From Drosophila pseudoobscura (taxonomy: Eukaryota > Arthropoda > Insecta > Diptera > Drosophilidae), in assembly GCF_009870125.1 (NCBI RefSeq), contig NC_046683.1:61209869-61273868 (forward strand): 64,000 nt of DNA. The letters are read 5' to 3'. The position numbers and the translations under genes were made by a program. Positions 33,014 through 44,230 of this stretch are shown here, one piece after another (position 1 is the stretch's first letter; every line of letters starts with the position of its first letter). Below the pieces are notes generated by a model, which saw only the letters and a program-made list of their open reading frames with translations, did no database searches and was not told the DNA's origin.

Positions 33014-35577
33014 ATGAAGAAGCGTTCCAACTCACGTGGTACGCCGTCGGCCGATGGTGATCACCCACCTGCGTACAAATCAGGAGCAGCCAGTGCTCCT
33101 GCCACCCCAACGAAGGAACGGCGTGGCAGCGACAATGGTACCAACAGTGCTGGAGCACAACGCAAACGCAAGGAGGAAATCGCCAAGACCTTTGTCATTG
33201 TCAACGAACGTCCTGTGGATGACATTTCACTGGATTTTTTCTACAAGCCCCACACCATCACACTGCTGGCCGTCTCCGTGCTGGCCGTGATGTACACTGC
33301 CTTTGTCAGGTAAGGAGCAACCACCGACCCGACGACAATGACCGCGACACTATTGATCTTTCGTTGCATGATGTGTGGCGGACCTTGCTTGTATCGAAAG
33401 TGTTTGAGGCAAACGAGTAAATGTCATGCATGCATACACTGCCAAAAGTGTCATTTCAGGCGGCTCAAGGTTCACAAAACTAAAATACGCACGTATATAT
33501 AGTACATATATAGAGAGCGAAACAAAACGACGATAAACTACGGCTACATACAGCACAATTCATTGACCCCGCAACCGAAACGTGCGACTATGCTGATAAG
33601 GAATGGTCTGTCAGACCAGAGAGCACAGAAATTCGACATCATAGCCAGAGATCAATTCATTTACCCAATGGGCATGCCCATGCTATATCCTTTCAGAAAC
33701 GAGACGAATGTGGACGATAATCTTTGGGCCGGCCTCCTCTGCATTGTGTTCTTCTTTCTGATCATCTCGGTGCTGGCATTACCCAATGGGCCATTTACGA
33801 GGCCGCATCCGGCCTTCTGGAGGATACTGTTTGGCTGTTCGGTGCTGTATCTGCTCTCGCTGCAGTTTCTGATGTTCCAAAACTATCCAACAATACGAAG
33901 CATATTCTATTGGATCGATCCCAAACTGAAGAACTTTCACATCGACATGGAAAAGGTAGCAATGGCATATTCGTATGGCTTCTAGTACTGCAGTATGCAT
34001 GTATGCATTGTATCTCGGTCTTTGTCTATTTCAGGAATACGGTGTCAATTGTACGGACATCAGCTGGGACCGTGTCAAGGGACATTTGGATGTGTTTGCC
34101 TGGGGCCACTTTCTAGGCTGGGCCTTCAAGGCCATCCTCATCCGTCACATGGGCATTCTGTGGGCCATATCGGTGATGTGGGAAATCACCGAGATCACCT
34201 TTGCCCATCTGCTGCCGAACTTTATCGAATGCTGGTGGGATGCACTCATTCTGGATGTGATTATCTGCAATGGCTTGGGAATTTATGTCGGCCTCTGGAT
34301 CTGTAAAATGCTCGAAATGCGGGAATACAAGTGGGCCAGCATCAAGGATATATCCACCACAACGGGCAAGATCAAGCGTGCCATGCTGCAGTTTACTCCG
34401 GAGAGCTGGACGGCCATTCGCTGGCTGGATCCAAAGTCAACGGCCATGCGATTTGCGGCCGTCATTCAGCTGGTCATCTTCTGGCAGGTTACAGAATTGA
34501 ATACGTTCTTCTTGAAGCATATCTTCGAGATGCCACCAGATCACTTCATTGTTATTGGACGTCTGATATTCATTGGTCTATTTGTGGCGCCATCGGTCAG
34601 GTGAGTTCTTAGTTTCCCAACCCCAAAACCATTTTTATATGGCTGTTCCATCTTTTGCAGGCAATATTATGTATATGTCACTGATACTCGCTGCAAGAGA
34701 GTCGGCACCCAGTGTTGGGTTTACGGCGCCATCATGGTCTCCGAGGCCATTCTTTGCATTAAGAATGGCAAGGAGTTGTTTGAGCGCACGCAAGCCATCA
34801 ACATTGTCCTGTGGCTGTCGATTCAAGTGATCATCTCGGTGGCATTTGTGGCTGTAGCTGTTTTATGGCAGGTTTGTCGCCTACAATCTGCCATTGTCTG
34901 CCATTTCCAGTATTATAAATTATTGTTTATTTTCTGCAGCAACGCCAGCTGAAAAAGGAAACCTCGTTGCCCACGAAGAGAAAAAACCAAAGTCCTGCCA
35001 TTTCGCCATCGCCGTCGCCGTCAAAAGGTACGTCCAAGTTCAAGCTTAGGCCATCAGACAACATTGGTTAGAATAAGATGAAAATGGGGAATAAACTGAA
35101 GATTAACAGTGATATATGTATGTACATGTACCCTACGCAATCAATTGAGCCTTCGACGGGTAGATAATCTTGAATATATGAACCAATTTTCATTGTTAAT
35201 ACTTCCAATGTTGCTTCTGATTTATAGCTAACATTTTATCTGCACTTTTTGACTTTGTGTTAATTTTTGGCTCTCTTTCAATTGTTTTAATCGCAATTCT
35301 CCGTCTTTCTGAACTCATGATTCTCCCTGCCATCTCTCCCCCTCTCTCTCTATCTATCTATTTTGTCTCTCTCTATTTCTCTTTGGATTGCATTGCCATC
35401 AAATAAATAGCACAAGTGTCGAGAAGTAAATCCATTGATGCCCCAAGCACTGCGCACTACGACATTAAAATTAAAATAGTTTAACTCATTTTGTTACTTT
35501 TCAAACGATCTAAAAAACCTTTCGTCTCCGCTCTTTTAGGTAACTTGACGCCGCAGAAAGAGAAGAAGGTGAAATAA
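33014..35577 (+). CDS. Pss: Phosphatidylserine synthase (PTDSS1/2 family)
   Basis: Six coding exons: 33014-33309, 33697-33955, 34035-34600, 34661-34871, 34940-35027 and 35540-35577, giving 485 aa (human PTDSS1 is 473). The enzyme swaps the head group of phosphatidylcholine or phosphatidylethanolamine for serine in the ER membrane. The family signature is strong: LDFFYKPHT at the first membrane segment, [30 protein letters not shown] and [11 protein letters not shown] in exon 3, [13 protein letters not shown]-like (here [13 protein letters not shown]), and [20 protein letters not shown] across the exon 3/4 junction. There are about ten hydrophobic segments. The N-terminal 60 residues are polar and low complexity. 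With the last exon used here the protein ends KKVK, a KKxx ER-retrieval signal. Two other in-frame ends are possible: read-through past 35,027 to a stop at 35069-35071, or an exon at 35411-35484. SFT2 is convergent downstream, with 400 nt between stops. Confidence 0.93.
35411..35484 (+). other. Alternative terminal coding exon of Pss
   Basis: An acceptor (AAATAG|CA) at 35,410 joined to the exon 5 donor at 35,027 stays in frame. It adds [18 protein letters not shown] and a short tail before TAA. The acceptor has a CT-rich tract further upstream but a poor immediate context, so usage may be low. It would remove the KKxx signal that the exon at 35,540 supplies. Confidence 0.4.
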
Positions 35578-35975
35578 GTTAAAAACTGAAAGCTACAAAC
35601 AAACAAAAACTAAACAAACAAACCGGCAATGTGGAAAAGACAAAAGCAAATCAAAGAACGGAATCACACGTTGTACATACACTCAATGAAAACTGTACTG
35701 ATTAAATTAAATACAAAACATATGTAAATGTATATATGTATATAATATATATATATCTATATATGTATATATATATTTATTGAAAAAGGAGAACCAAAGG
35801 CAATACTTGTGAATGGGCGAAAATTAAAGTAAATGTAAAATCAATATCTACGTGCTAATGCTAGATTAATACAATTGTTGTTTAATCAATTTTTGTTAAT
35901 TAAATTAAGAGACGTATTTTGAAATTCTCGAGTTATGTACAAATACCGAAACGCAGCGAGAACGTTTCATTCTGT

Positions 35976-36836
<861 letters not shown>

Positions 36837-37102
36837 CGTTTCCAGCTTGTCCAGCAAAACCAAACACTATAATCCAAAAAGGTCTTTGGCCAGGAACACT
36901 ACACGAAAGCCACAATATGTCACTTAATTTTGCGCTGTACAAACAATAAAGAAAATATGAAAACCAAAGATCAACCAGATCGAGAGTGTGACAGTCTGGC
37001 AGTCTCCGATTTACGTATATCGATGTATATCGATTACCCACTAGCTGCAGTTATTTCAATCATTTTCCAACACTTCCTGCTGATAAATATATCGACTGCA
37101 TC
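36837..37102. promoter_or_regulatory. Bidirectional promoter of the SFT2 gene and mTerf3
   Basis: Only 266 nt separate the two divergent start codons. TATATCGATGTATATCGATT (37015-37034) contains two tandem DRE-like TATCGAT sites, and a third TATCGA is at about 37,089. AGTGTGAC (about 36,984) matches most of the Motif 1 core in reverse. This is the usual composition of constitutive fly promoters bound by DREF/M1BP. Confidence 0.6.
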
Positions 37103-38224
37103 ATGTTTGGCTCTGCAATACGTAACATTATAAAAAGTTCACAAAATGCAGCGAAATTCGAAGCAATTTGCGCTCAATGCCGGCATATACGCGCCAACCG
37201 AAGTATACAAAGTGAGGTGGATACAATCAAATCAGTAGATGTGGCCACAAAACCAAATGACAAGGAACTGGAGCCTGCGCCTGAACATTCCAGTGCAGTT
37301 GCCTTGGACTTTGGGAGCCGGGAGGCCCACGTGCCATCCTTTAATCTGGCCGCCTATGTCAATAGCTCAAGCACACTGCAGCAGCTTGTTAGCCTGGGCG
37401 TGGATCTGCACAGCATAGAGAGGCGCAAGGGTCTGGGCGAGTTTGTTCTCCGCCTGGACTTTGAGAAGAATATCAAACCGTGTTTGTCCTTTCTCGCGGA
37501 CCAGGGCATTGCACCCGATGACTTTGGCAAGATGGTCACAAAAAATCCGCTGCTGTTCAAAGAGGATCTGGACGATTTGCAGACGCGCGTAGAGTACCTG
37601 AAGAGCAAAAGATTTTCGGACGAGGCCAGACAGCGCATCTTCACACAGAATCCGTTTTGGCTGATGTTCTCCACGAAACGCGTGGATCGCCGCCTGGGCT
37701 ACTTCCAAAAGGAGTTTCGTTTGAGTGGGCACGACCTGCGTCTAATGGCCACCAAAGAGCCAAATTTGATCACATATAATATGGAACATCTGCGTAAATC
37801 TGTGTTTACCCTCCGCGAGGAAATGGGTTTCAGTGCCAGGGAGCTGCAATCCCTGATTGTTCGCAAGCCCCGTCTGATGATGATCCGTAAGTTGATTGGA
37901 AAATGCTGTCCTCTCAAATTGATAAACCGTATATGTCTCCTTGCAGGTCCCGATGATCTGGTAGAGAGATTCAGCTATATTCACAAGGATATGGGCCTGC
38001 CACATTCCCAGATAGTGCAATGCGCCGAGCTGCTGGCCTCGCGCGAATTCCGGCTGCGCGAACGTCACGAGTTCCTTAAACTACTGGGCCGTGCCCAGTA
38101 CGATCCGCAGAAAGACCTGTACATCTCGCCTAGAACGATAGTGCTGGGAAATAATTTTTATTTTGTGCGAAATGTAGCAAAAAGTGACTTGGAAACGTTC
38201 GATTTGTTTTTAAAAACGCGATAA
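37103..38224 (+). CDS. mTerf3: Mitochondrial transcription termination factor 3
   Basis: Two exons, 37103-37886 and 37947-38224, give 353 aa. mTERF3 is an alpha-helical-repeat, nucleic-acid-binding mitochondrial protein needed for mitochondrial translation and large-subunit biogenesis. Family landmarks are LVSLGVDLHSIERRKG, LRLDFEKNIKPCLSFLADQGI, TKNPLLFKEDLDDLQTRVEY, FSTKRVDRRLG and the near-C-terminal LLGRAQYDPQKDLYIS, which is highly conserved with human MTERF3. The N-terminus is basic and Ser/Thr-rich, consistent with a targeting peptide. The 60-nt intron (GTAAGT...TTGCAG) is a multiple of three with no stop, so retention would insert 20 residues between LMMIR and PDDLVERF; the spliced form fits the family better. 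A poly(A) signal AATAAA starts at 38,226, two bases past the stop. Confidence 0.93.
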   Translation: MFGSAIRNIIKSSQNAAKFEAICAQCRHIRANRSIQSEVDTIKSVDVATKPNDKELEPAPEHSSAVALDFGSREAHVPSFNLAAYVNSSSTLQQLVSLGVDLHSIERRKGLGEFVLRLDFEKNIKPCLSFLADQGIAPDDFGKMVTKNPLLFKEDLDDLQTRVEYLKSKRFSDEARQRIFTQNPFWLMFSTKRVDRRLGYFQKEFRLSGHDLRLMATKEPNLITYNMEHLRKSVFTLREEMGFSARELQSLIVRKPRLMMIRKLIGKCCPLKLINRICLLAGPDDLVERFSYIHKDMGLPHSQIVQCAELLASREFRLRERHEFLKLLGRAQYDPQKDLYISPRTIVLGNNFYFVRNVAKSDLETFDLFLKTR

Positions 38225-38225
38225 C

Positions 38226-38231
38226 AATAAA
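38226..38231 (+). terminator. Poly(A) signal almost touching the mTerf3 stop codon
   Basis: AATAAA begins at 38,226, immediately after the TAA at 38222-38224. The 3' UTR would be only about 20-30 nt if this signal is used. Confidence 0.6.
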
Positions 38232-38639
38232 CGCCGCGTGCAATATATGTGGTCGACCTATCGGTATATTTGTAAATTGTATAGTTTTGAAAGTATTTTG
38301 TATGATGTAGAAACCGTGTAGTACTGCCATTTAGAGCCATGTCCCAGGCCACGTCGAATATCAGCATCGCATTCCTGATTCTTTGCCATCAAAATCTCAA
38401 CTTTTCAAAAATGTTCCAAGGTGGATAACGGAGGTTTTTCACACTGGCGTTTCCATAGGGCGTATATGAAACACACTTCCCCTCCAGGTGTCGGTTTTGA
38501 TAAAACATAGGCAAGTAATTAATATGTAGCAAAGGTGTAGTTGTCGTGTAGTTACCATGTAAGAACATTAATTTAGTGTAAATTGTTGTTGACCGGTTTT
38601 GCTTAAACCTTATTTTGTAAACAATCCAATGAAGATGAG
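38232..38639. other. Intergenic between mTerf3 and BNIP3
   Basis: No gene recognised. Short minus-strand open frames show no conserved motif. Confidence 0.6.
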
Positions 38640-38873
38640 AACTTAAAATTAACCAGTCTTGTAGGAAAGTCATTCCTTAATCGGATAAAACTATAAGTTT
38701 AGAGCTGAGACTCTTAGATACCTAGTGATATTCAACAGAATAGAAAAAATGAGGAATATGATGGAACTTGAACGTCAGTATTTTTACGGTATATTTTTTA
38801 TCTTGCGACATATTTTCGGTATATTTATGAGGGTGAGACCATATATGTGATCGATAAGTCGCGGTCACACTGG
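38640..38873 (+). promoter_or_regulatory. BNIP3 promoter cassette: dispersed repeat with Motif 6, DRE and Motif 1
   Basis: In order: GCTGAGACTCTTAGATACCT, GATATTC..., GTCAGTATTTTTACGGTATA (Motif 6), a second TTCGGTATATTT (Motif 6), ATCGATA (DRE-like, 38850-38856) and CGGTCACACTG (Motif 1, 38862-38872). The whole order is shared with the sequence upstream of ND-39 and, less well, upstream of the C2CD3-like gene. Transcription of BNIP3 probably starts just after Motif 1. Confidence 0.65.
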
Positions 38874-39330
38874 CATTAAGCTTGGCGGGTGCGTAGTATT
38901 TCCTGTTTTGTTAAACGGAACGATTTTCCGTTTATTTTAATCCTAAAAGAGAGCGCTTCGGCTAAGCATTGGACAAAGTTGCAATATTTAAAGTGCAAGC
39001 TGTTAGCTTGGTTAGAACGAAAACAATAGTATCAATCAACCAGTGCACAGACGGAGATTCAGCGCAGCTTCAAACAAAAAGTAAAACGCATATTCTCACT
39101 CATACATTGACACAAAAAGCGAATACACACACACAAGCAGGCAAACGTGCGAATAATAACAAAAGGGCTCAAAGAAGACTGGCAAAAACAAGAAGAATAA
39201 ATTAAATTTGAATTTAATCTGAATAAATAGCAGCGGAGAACGAGTTATCTTTTGGTGTACAAGTGTTGAACACTCTGAACCCAGAAAGCCCTACCATATA
39301 CCCACAAACACACACAAATACCTAAACAAA

Positions 39331-42217
39331 ATGTCTACGACACCAAAATCGACTGAAGATTTGCTGGGCGGTAAGTTGTTTTGGTTTTGCTTCGGCATAG
39401 CTATTTTCTGTGTATTGTGAAATTTCATTATCTGCGTTAACAATAACAATGCGCATTAAGTAGTCTGGACTTACCTTTTACTTGATATACCTTTTTTTAA
39501 CACGCTATGTCTCTGCGTGCTATTTGTTGTAGTTGTGGCTGTGACGACGCGTTATAAATAGATGTTTGTGTTTGTGTTTTGTTTGTATCCGCATATTCGT
39601 ATTTTCCCCAGTGCTCCACTTGTATCCGCCCCTCCCGCATCTTACATTTCAAGGCTTTGCTTTGTTGCGCCTCTTTGCAGCAGTATGGCAACAAAGAGCC
39701 ACAACTTCGCAGCAAAAAAAAGAGTGAAAACAAAGAGGCTGTACCCTCTTTCTCCTTCGCTGGCATTGCCCTCCTCCAATTTGCACTGAGAGAGTGCATG
39801 ACCATTCACTCTCATGCCATGTCTCTTTACTTTGCACTTTACCGTTTGACGTCAAAGTGCCCACGCCTACCCCCCCTCTCGTTGTTGTTTGCTTAAATAA
39901 TTTTTAAATAAATATTTTAAGAAGCAATTGTAGGAGGGCATTTCCCTCTGCTCCCATGATTGTTGTTGATTCCCACATATTCCAGAAATTGCGACTTTGA
40001 CTTTAGCCTCAATTATTTTTCGGCTTTGCCTACTTATCATCATCATACACACACACACACACACACACAGATACTACCGCTCATGTATGCATGATATGGA
40101 GGAGTCATCCAATAAAAGGCGGTTCAATGGGCCGTGGCTCAGGGACAACATCAGAGCAGCAGCAGCAGCTGCGCATCAAGAGATGCAAACAACAAAAGAC
40201 GGCGAGAGGGAGACAGAGACTGGACACACACATATACTGTTGCACTCGGCCTACGTGCCGTGAGTCAGCAAGCCATGTTTTTGCCACCCCTAAACACACT
40301 TTTGTCTTAGCGTTTCCCTTCGTACCTGTTCCGTGTACACTATACAGTGGGTATTTCCGATAACTGTGGTCACCTGTGCGCCCTAATCCAAGGCCTACCT
40401 GGCATTGGGTTTGCAAAAATGGTTACGAATAAATCTTTGAGACCCTGTCTAGACGCATCATTTAGTATTTGTTTGTCAGCACAGCATGATTGGTCTGCCA
40501 CGTGAGTGAAACCTGCACTTTGCTTCTCTCGCCCTTCCCCTGTGCTGCTCTCTAATTGATTCGGTCTGTGAAATTTTTACTAAATTAGTTGCCGTTATTG
40601 TTGTGCTCTCCTTATCAGCCAGCCAAGCATCTCTCGCGTGGAATTTGCACACGATTGTCCCCACAGACATATTGCATCGCTTTGAAAATACAATTTCTCG
40701 TTATTTTGATAAGCTTTGAAAACGTGTCTGTGTTTGCATTTGTTTGTAGGTGTGTGTGTGTACACGCTTGCTCCAATAAAAGAAACGGAAATTGTGTGGG
40801 GAAGGTAGGGTAATGCGGTGTTTGCCTTATCAATGGGGCACGGGCACACGTACACGTACACGTAAACACATGAACGCACACACAGACATTAAGGCGCGCG
40901 CGCACGGGGGAAAGATTTTATTTACGTTTAAGCAAACAAAAACAAAGGCTGGCAAAGGGGTGACGACGTTGTATTTTTGGAGCCACAGCGGGCGTTGAAC
41001 GGCTTTTCACAGTGATTGTAAAACTGTGTGGTGTCTCACGCGAATCTTTTCGAACAAAGTTCCCAGTGAATTTCAAACTTCGTCTCACGAATCTCTTTTG
41101 AGCGGAGTGATGCATATTAATCCAAAGGCTACGATAACTCTCGAAATGTGAATTAACCTAATTTCTGACCAGCTTAGGCAAGTACAGTCTTTTCGGTCCG
41201 AAAATTTGCTTTACTGAATGAAAAATGTAGCACAAAACAGTTTAGGCAAACAAACGAAGACTCCATACATATGTATATGTTTAACCAGCACCCAATACAA
41301 ACAGCTCAATATGCAGATAGTTTCACAGCATTTGGCTACAGCTTTCTGTCGCTCCTCTTTATTTGTTTTACTCTTTGTTGCTTGTTGTTCATCATAATGA
41401 CCCAATTCCATGTGATTTACTTTTGCAGAATCTTGGATTGAACTGAGCACAACAGCTGCCATGGCCGGTATCAAGAGCCCCGACAGAATCACACCGTTGC
41501 CGTTCAACAATGGGGAGGAGTATCTGCGCCTGTTGCGCGAGGCACAGCGCGAATCGAACCAGTCGAGCCGTGTGGTCTCGCTGGCCAGCTCTCGTCGTGA
41601 TACGCCCCGAGACAGCCCCAAGAGCCCACCGAACAGTCCACAAACGGAACTCTGTCCCGATGATGAGCTGAGAAACGTGTACATTAACTATTGGACAAAG
41701 GTAAGTCGGAGGCAACGGAGGTTCAACCTTGGCGAAGAACTTGACACTATACTCGTGTACGTTTCTTTTGTTGGCAGGCCGGAGAAAAACAGAACACAGA
41801 CAATGGAGATTGGTTGCAGAACTGGAATCGTAGCGCAGATGAGCAGCCACCCAAGTACGAGCGAGCATTAATATTTGTGGAACAATGTGTAATAAAGATA
41901 TCGTTGTTTTACAGAAACTGGAAGTTCGAGGCTGTGCATAAGGCCGGCGAGGAGGAGGAGAAAAAGAAGACTACTGGCGGCTACTCCATACGCTTGAAGC
42001 GCTTGGGCGCCCAATCGCTGTTCTCCCGCGAAATCCTCTACTCGCTGCTGTTCACCAATGTCCTGTCCTTGCTGCTTGGTGCCGGCTTTGGGTAAGCGTC
42101 AGCCACGCCACCTCGGTCCGCAATCTCTGGCCATTGATTGATAATTATTCATTCGTTATTTATAGATTGTGGCTGAGCAAGCGCGGCATACTCCTCACTC
42201 GCGTGGTCATTGACTGA
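39331..42217 (+). CDS. BNIP3: BNIP3-type mitophagy receptor
   Basis: Five exons: 39331-39370, 41429-41700, 41778-41854, 41915-42091 and 42166-42217, giving 205 aa. BNIP3 is a tail-anchored outer-mitochondrial-membrane protein that recruits Atg8/LC3 for mitophagy. The LC3-interacting motif SWIEL (15-19) is created across the exon 1/2 junction and matches human SWVEL. EEYLRLLREAQRESNQSSR (about 40-58) matches the conserved segment MEKILLDAQHESGRSS. A Ser/Pro-rich region follows, then the weak BH3-like part, a Glu/Lys-rich stretch, and one C-terminal membrane helix (about 170-193). The helix keeps the glycine spacing GAGFG of the dimerising helix but has Asn where human BNIP3 has the key His. 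The orthologue in D. melanogaster is CG5059 (from memory). Intron 1 is 2.06 kb; the others are 60-80 nt. A poly(A) signal is at 42866-42871. Confidence 0.93.
39371..41428 (+). other. BNIP3 intron 1, no nested gene seen
   Basis: Contains a CA run (40047-40068), a CACGTA-like repeat (40845-40865) and other short repeats. No exon chain is supported on either strand. Confidence 0.55.
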
Positions 42218-44230
42218 AAGACGCCATAAGAAAAAAAAAAAACAGATACAGAACATACAGATTTATAAACGTTTTCAATCTATCAATATGCACATCAATC
42301 GAGAACAGAAAAGAACAGAAAAAGAAACAGAAACAGAACATGAAGCGTTCCATTTACAAAAAAATCGCCAAACGTATTCCAGCTCATTTGTATTTTTCGA
42401 CAGAAAGCAATCTGTGTAACACTTTCTCGTAAGATAAAATTGTAATTTGTAAGCCACCAAGCTAAGGCAAGTCTCGAGGAGTGGGTATAACAGATTAACA
42501 GTTTTTTTTAAATACACATTACATATTCTATAGTTTTATATATTTAACACGTTATATGTATCGTATCTAGGCGGCAAGTTGAGTACAGAAAAGCCGCATA
42601 TAGCCAGCCCCCCCTACTATATGCTTTTCTGTAGTTTCTTCGCTCTTAGCATTCACTTCGCCCATATATGTTTAATCCTCCAATCAAATCCAATCCAATC
42701 CATTCGAAGTATTTCGTTTACATCTGATACACCCATACGCGTATATCTATAGACATATTGTAGTTCAATCAAATTGTATATCCAAATCATTATTTTCTGT
42801 TGTGCATTCGTGAAATGGTTTTATGATTTTCTAGCCTTTAGAAAACAACATAAAAGAGAAGAAAAAATAAATCCAGATATGGCAAATATACATATATATT
42901 AAATGATATATGTGTATATATATATATATATATTAATATGTGAGGGAGGGGTTATTAACCCCACAAAAAAAAAAATCACACAATAGTTGTAACAATTTTT
43001 ATATTAAAATTTTTTTTCAATATCTATTTAAACAGAATTTGTTTGAAATCTTTTATAATCTCAAAAGGAATGTGTTTTGGCTGAAACATGGAACGATCCT
43101 TATCTCTTGGGATTAGGATCACTGAAATCTGTTGGATTGGGTCACGCTTTAGGTATTTCAGTCCTTAAGATACCTTTCTCAGCTATCGTCTAAGCCGTCC
43201 AGCCATTGTATGATAATCCAGTGGTTCCCCTGAATTGCAAGCCAAGATACAAATGCAGGTAGAGATCAGGAAAATCAGTTTACGGATATGTGGAGCCACT
43301 TCTTAAAGTCCGTCAAGCATTTGTTTTCGCAGTCGGTCACAATCTTCAAAGGTCGCTCCAGATTGTTTAAGTCTAGCAATCTATTGGAGCGTTTCCATGC
43401 CAGATGCCAGATAACCAAATGTAATGCATGTGTAGGGGCCAACTGCGAATCGGCTAGATCCTTTTCTAGAATTTTAATTGACATTCAACAAATGCGCCTC
43501 GAATGCAATAACATTTCCATGAATGACGACGTTAGGGTGCTTGCAAACACACGGACGTCAAATAGATGTTTGTCAATAGGTCTGTGCATTTCATCAGAAA
43601 TATTTATTATTTCTATAGTAATTGATGACTCAGCGGGGCAGTGGGAATTTCCGCAGGTGCGCCAACAGAGTTTTAGCCGATTTCAATATACAAATGGTTA
43701 TCAATCAATCGAAAGACTTTCTGTGAAATATACGTAGAAGGAAGAACTCGACGCGCCATACCTTGTGTGCACTTTGCTTTAGCATTTTTATTTAAATTTT
43801 CATTAAGTAATAATGTCTAAATACTTAGGTGATTAACACAGTTTCGAAACTAATACATAATATAATGCATGTGGCCTGGGGATCGATGCTCCCCAAGCAA
43901 TAATTCAATCAATCAATAATTTGTATTTCAATGGAACGATCGCTGGGTGATCGTTGCTGCTTGTTTGATTTTATGCTATATAGACAGCCATCAAAAGGTG
44001 AATCGAGGCAAAGTGGGATGCCAATTTAAGTACAATATGCGTTTGGTTGCGGGTGAGGGTGAGGGTATGGGTGAGGGTGTGGGTGTGCATGATCGTGATC
44101 AAGATCCATATAATATATACTGTATAACTAGATGGTTAACTAGAGCTAGCGTTGAGCCTTTATCAACGATAACATCGAGATGCAGAGAGGGGAAAAAAGT
44201 TGCCTGACTAAGTGTGGGTTCAGGCCTGGG
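42218..44230. other. BNIP3/C2CD3-like convergent intergenic region
   Basis: Holds the BNIP3 3' UTR with AATAAA at 42866-42871, a TA repeat (42911-42935) and a GGGTGA repeat (44055-44085). A candidate minus-strand AATAAA at 43787-43792 may serve the C2CD3-like gene. A 149-codon plus-strand frame at 43288-43737 is unusually long for this AT content but matches nothing I know. Confidence 0.5.
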
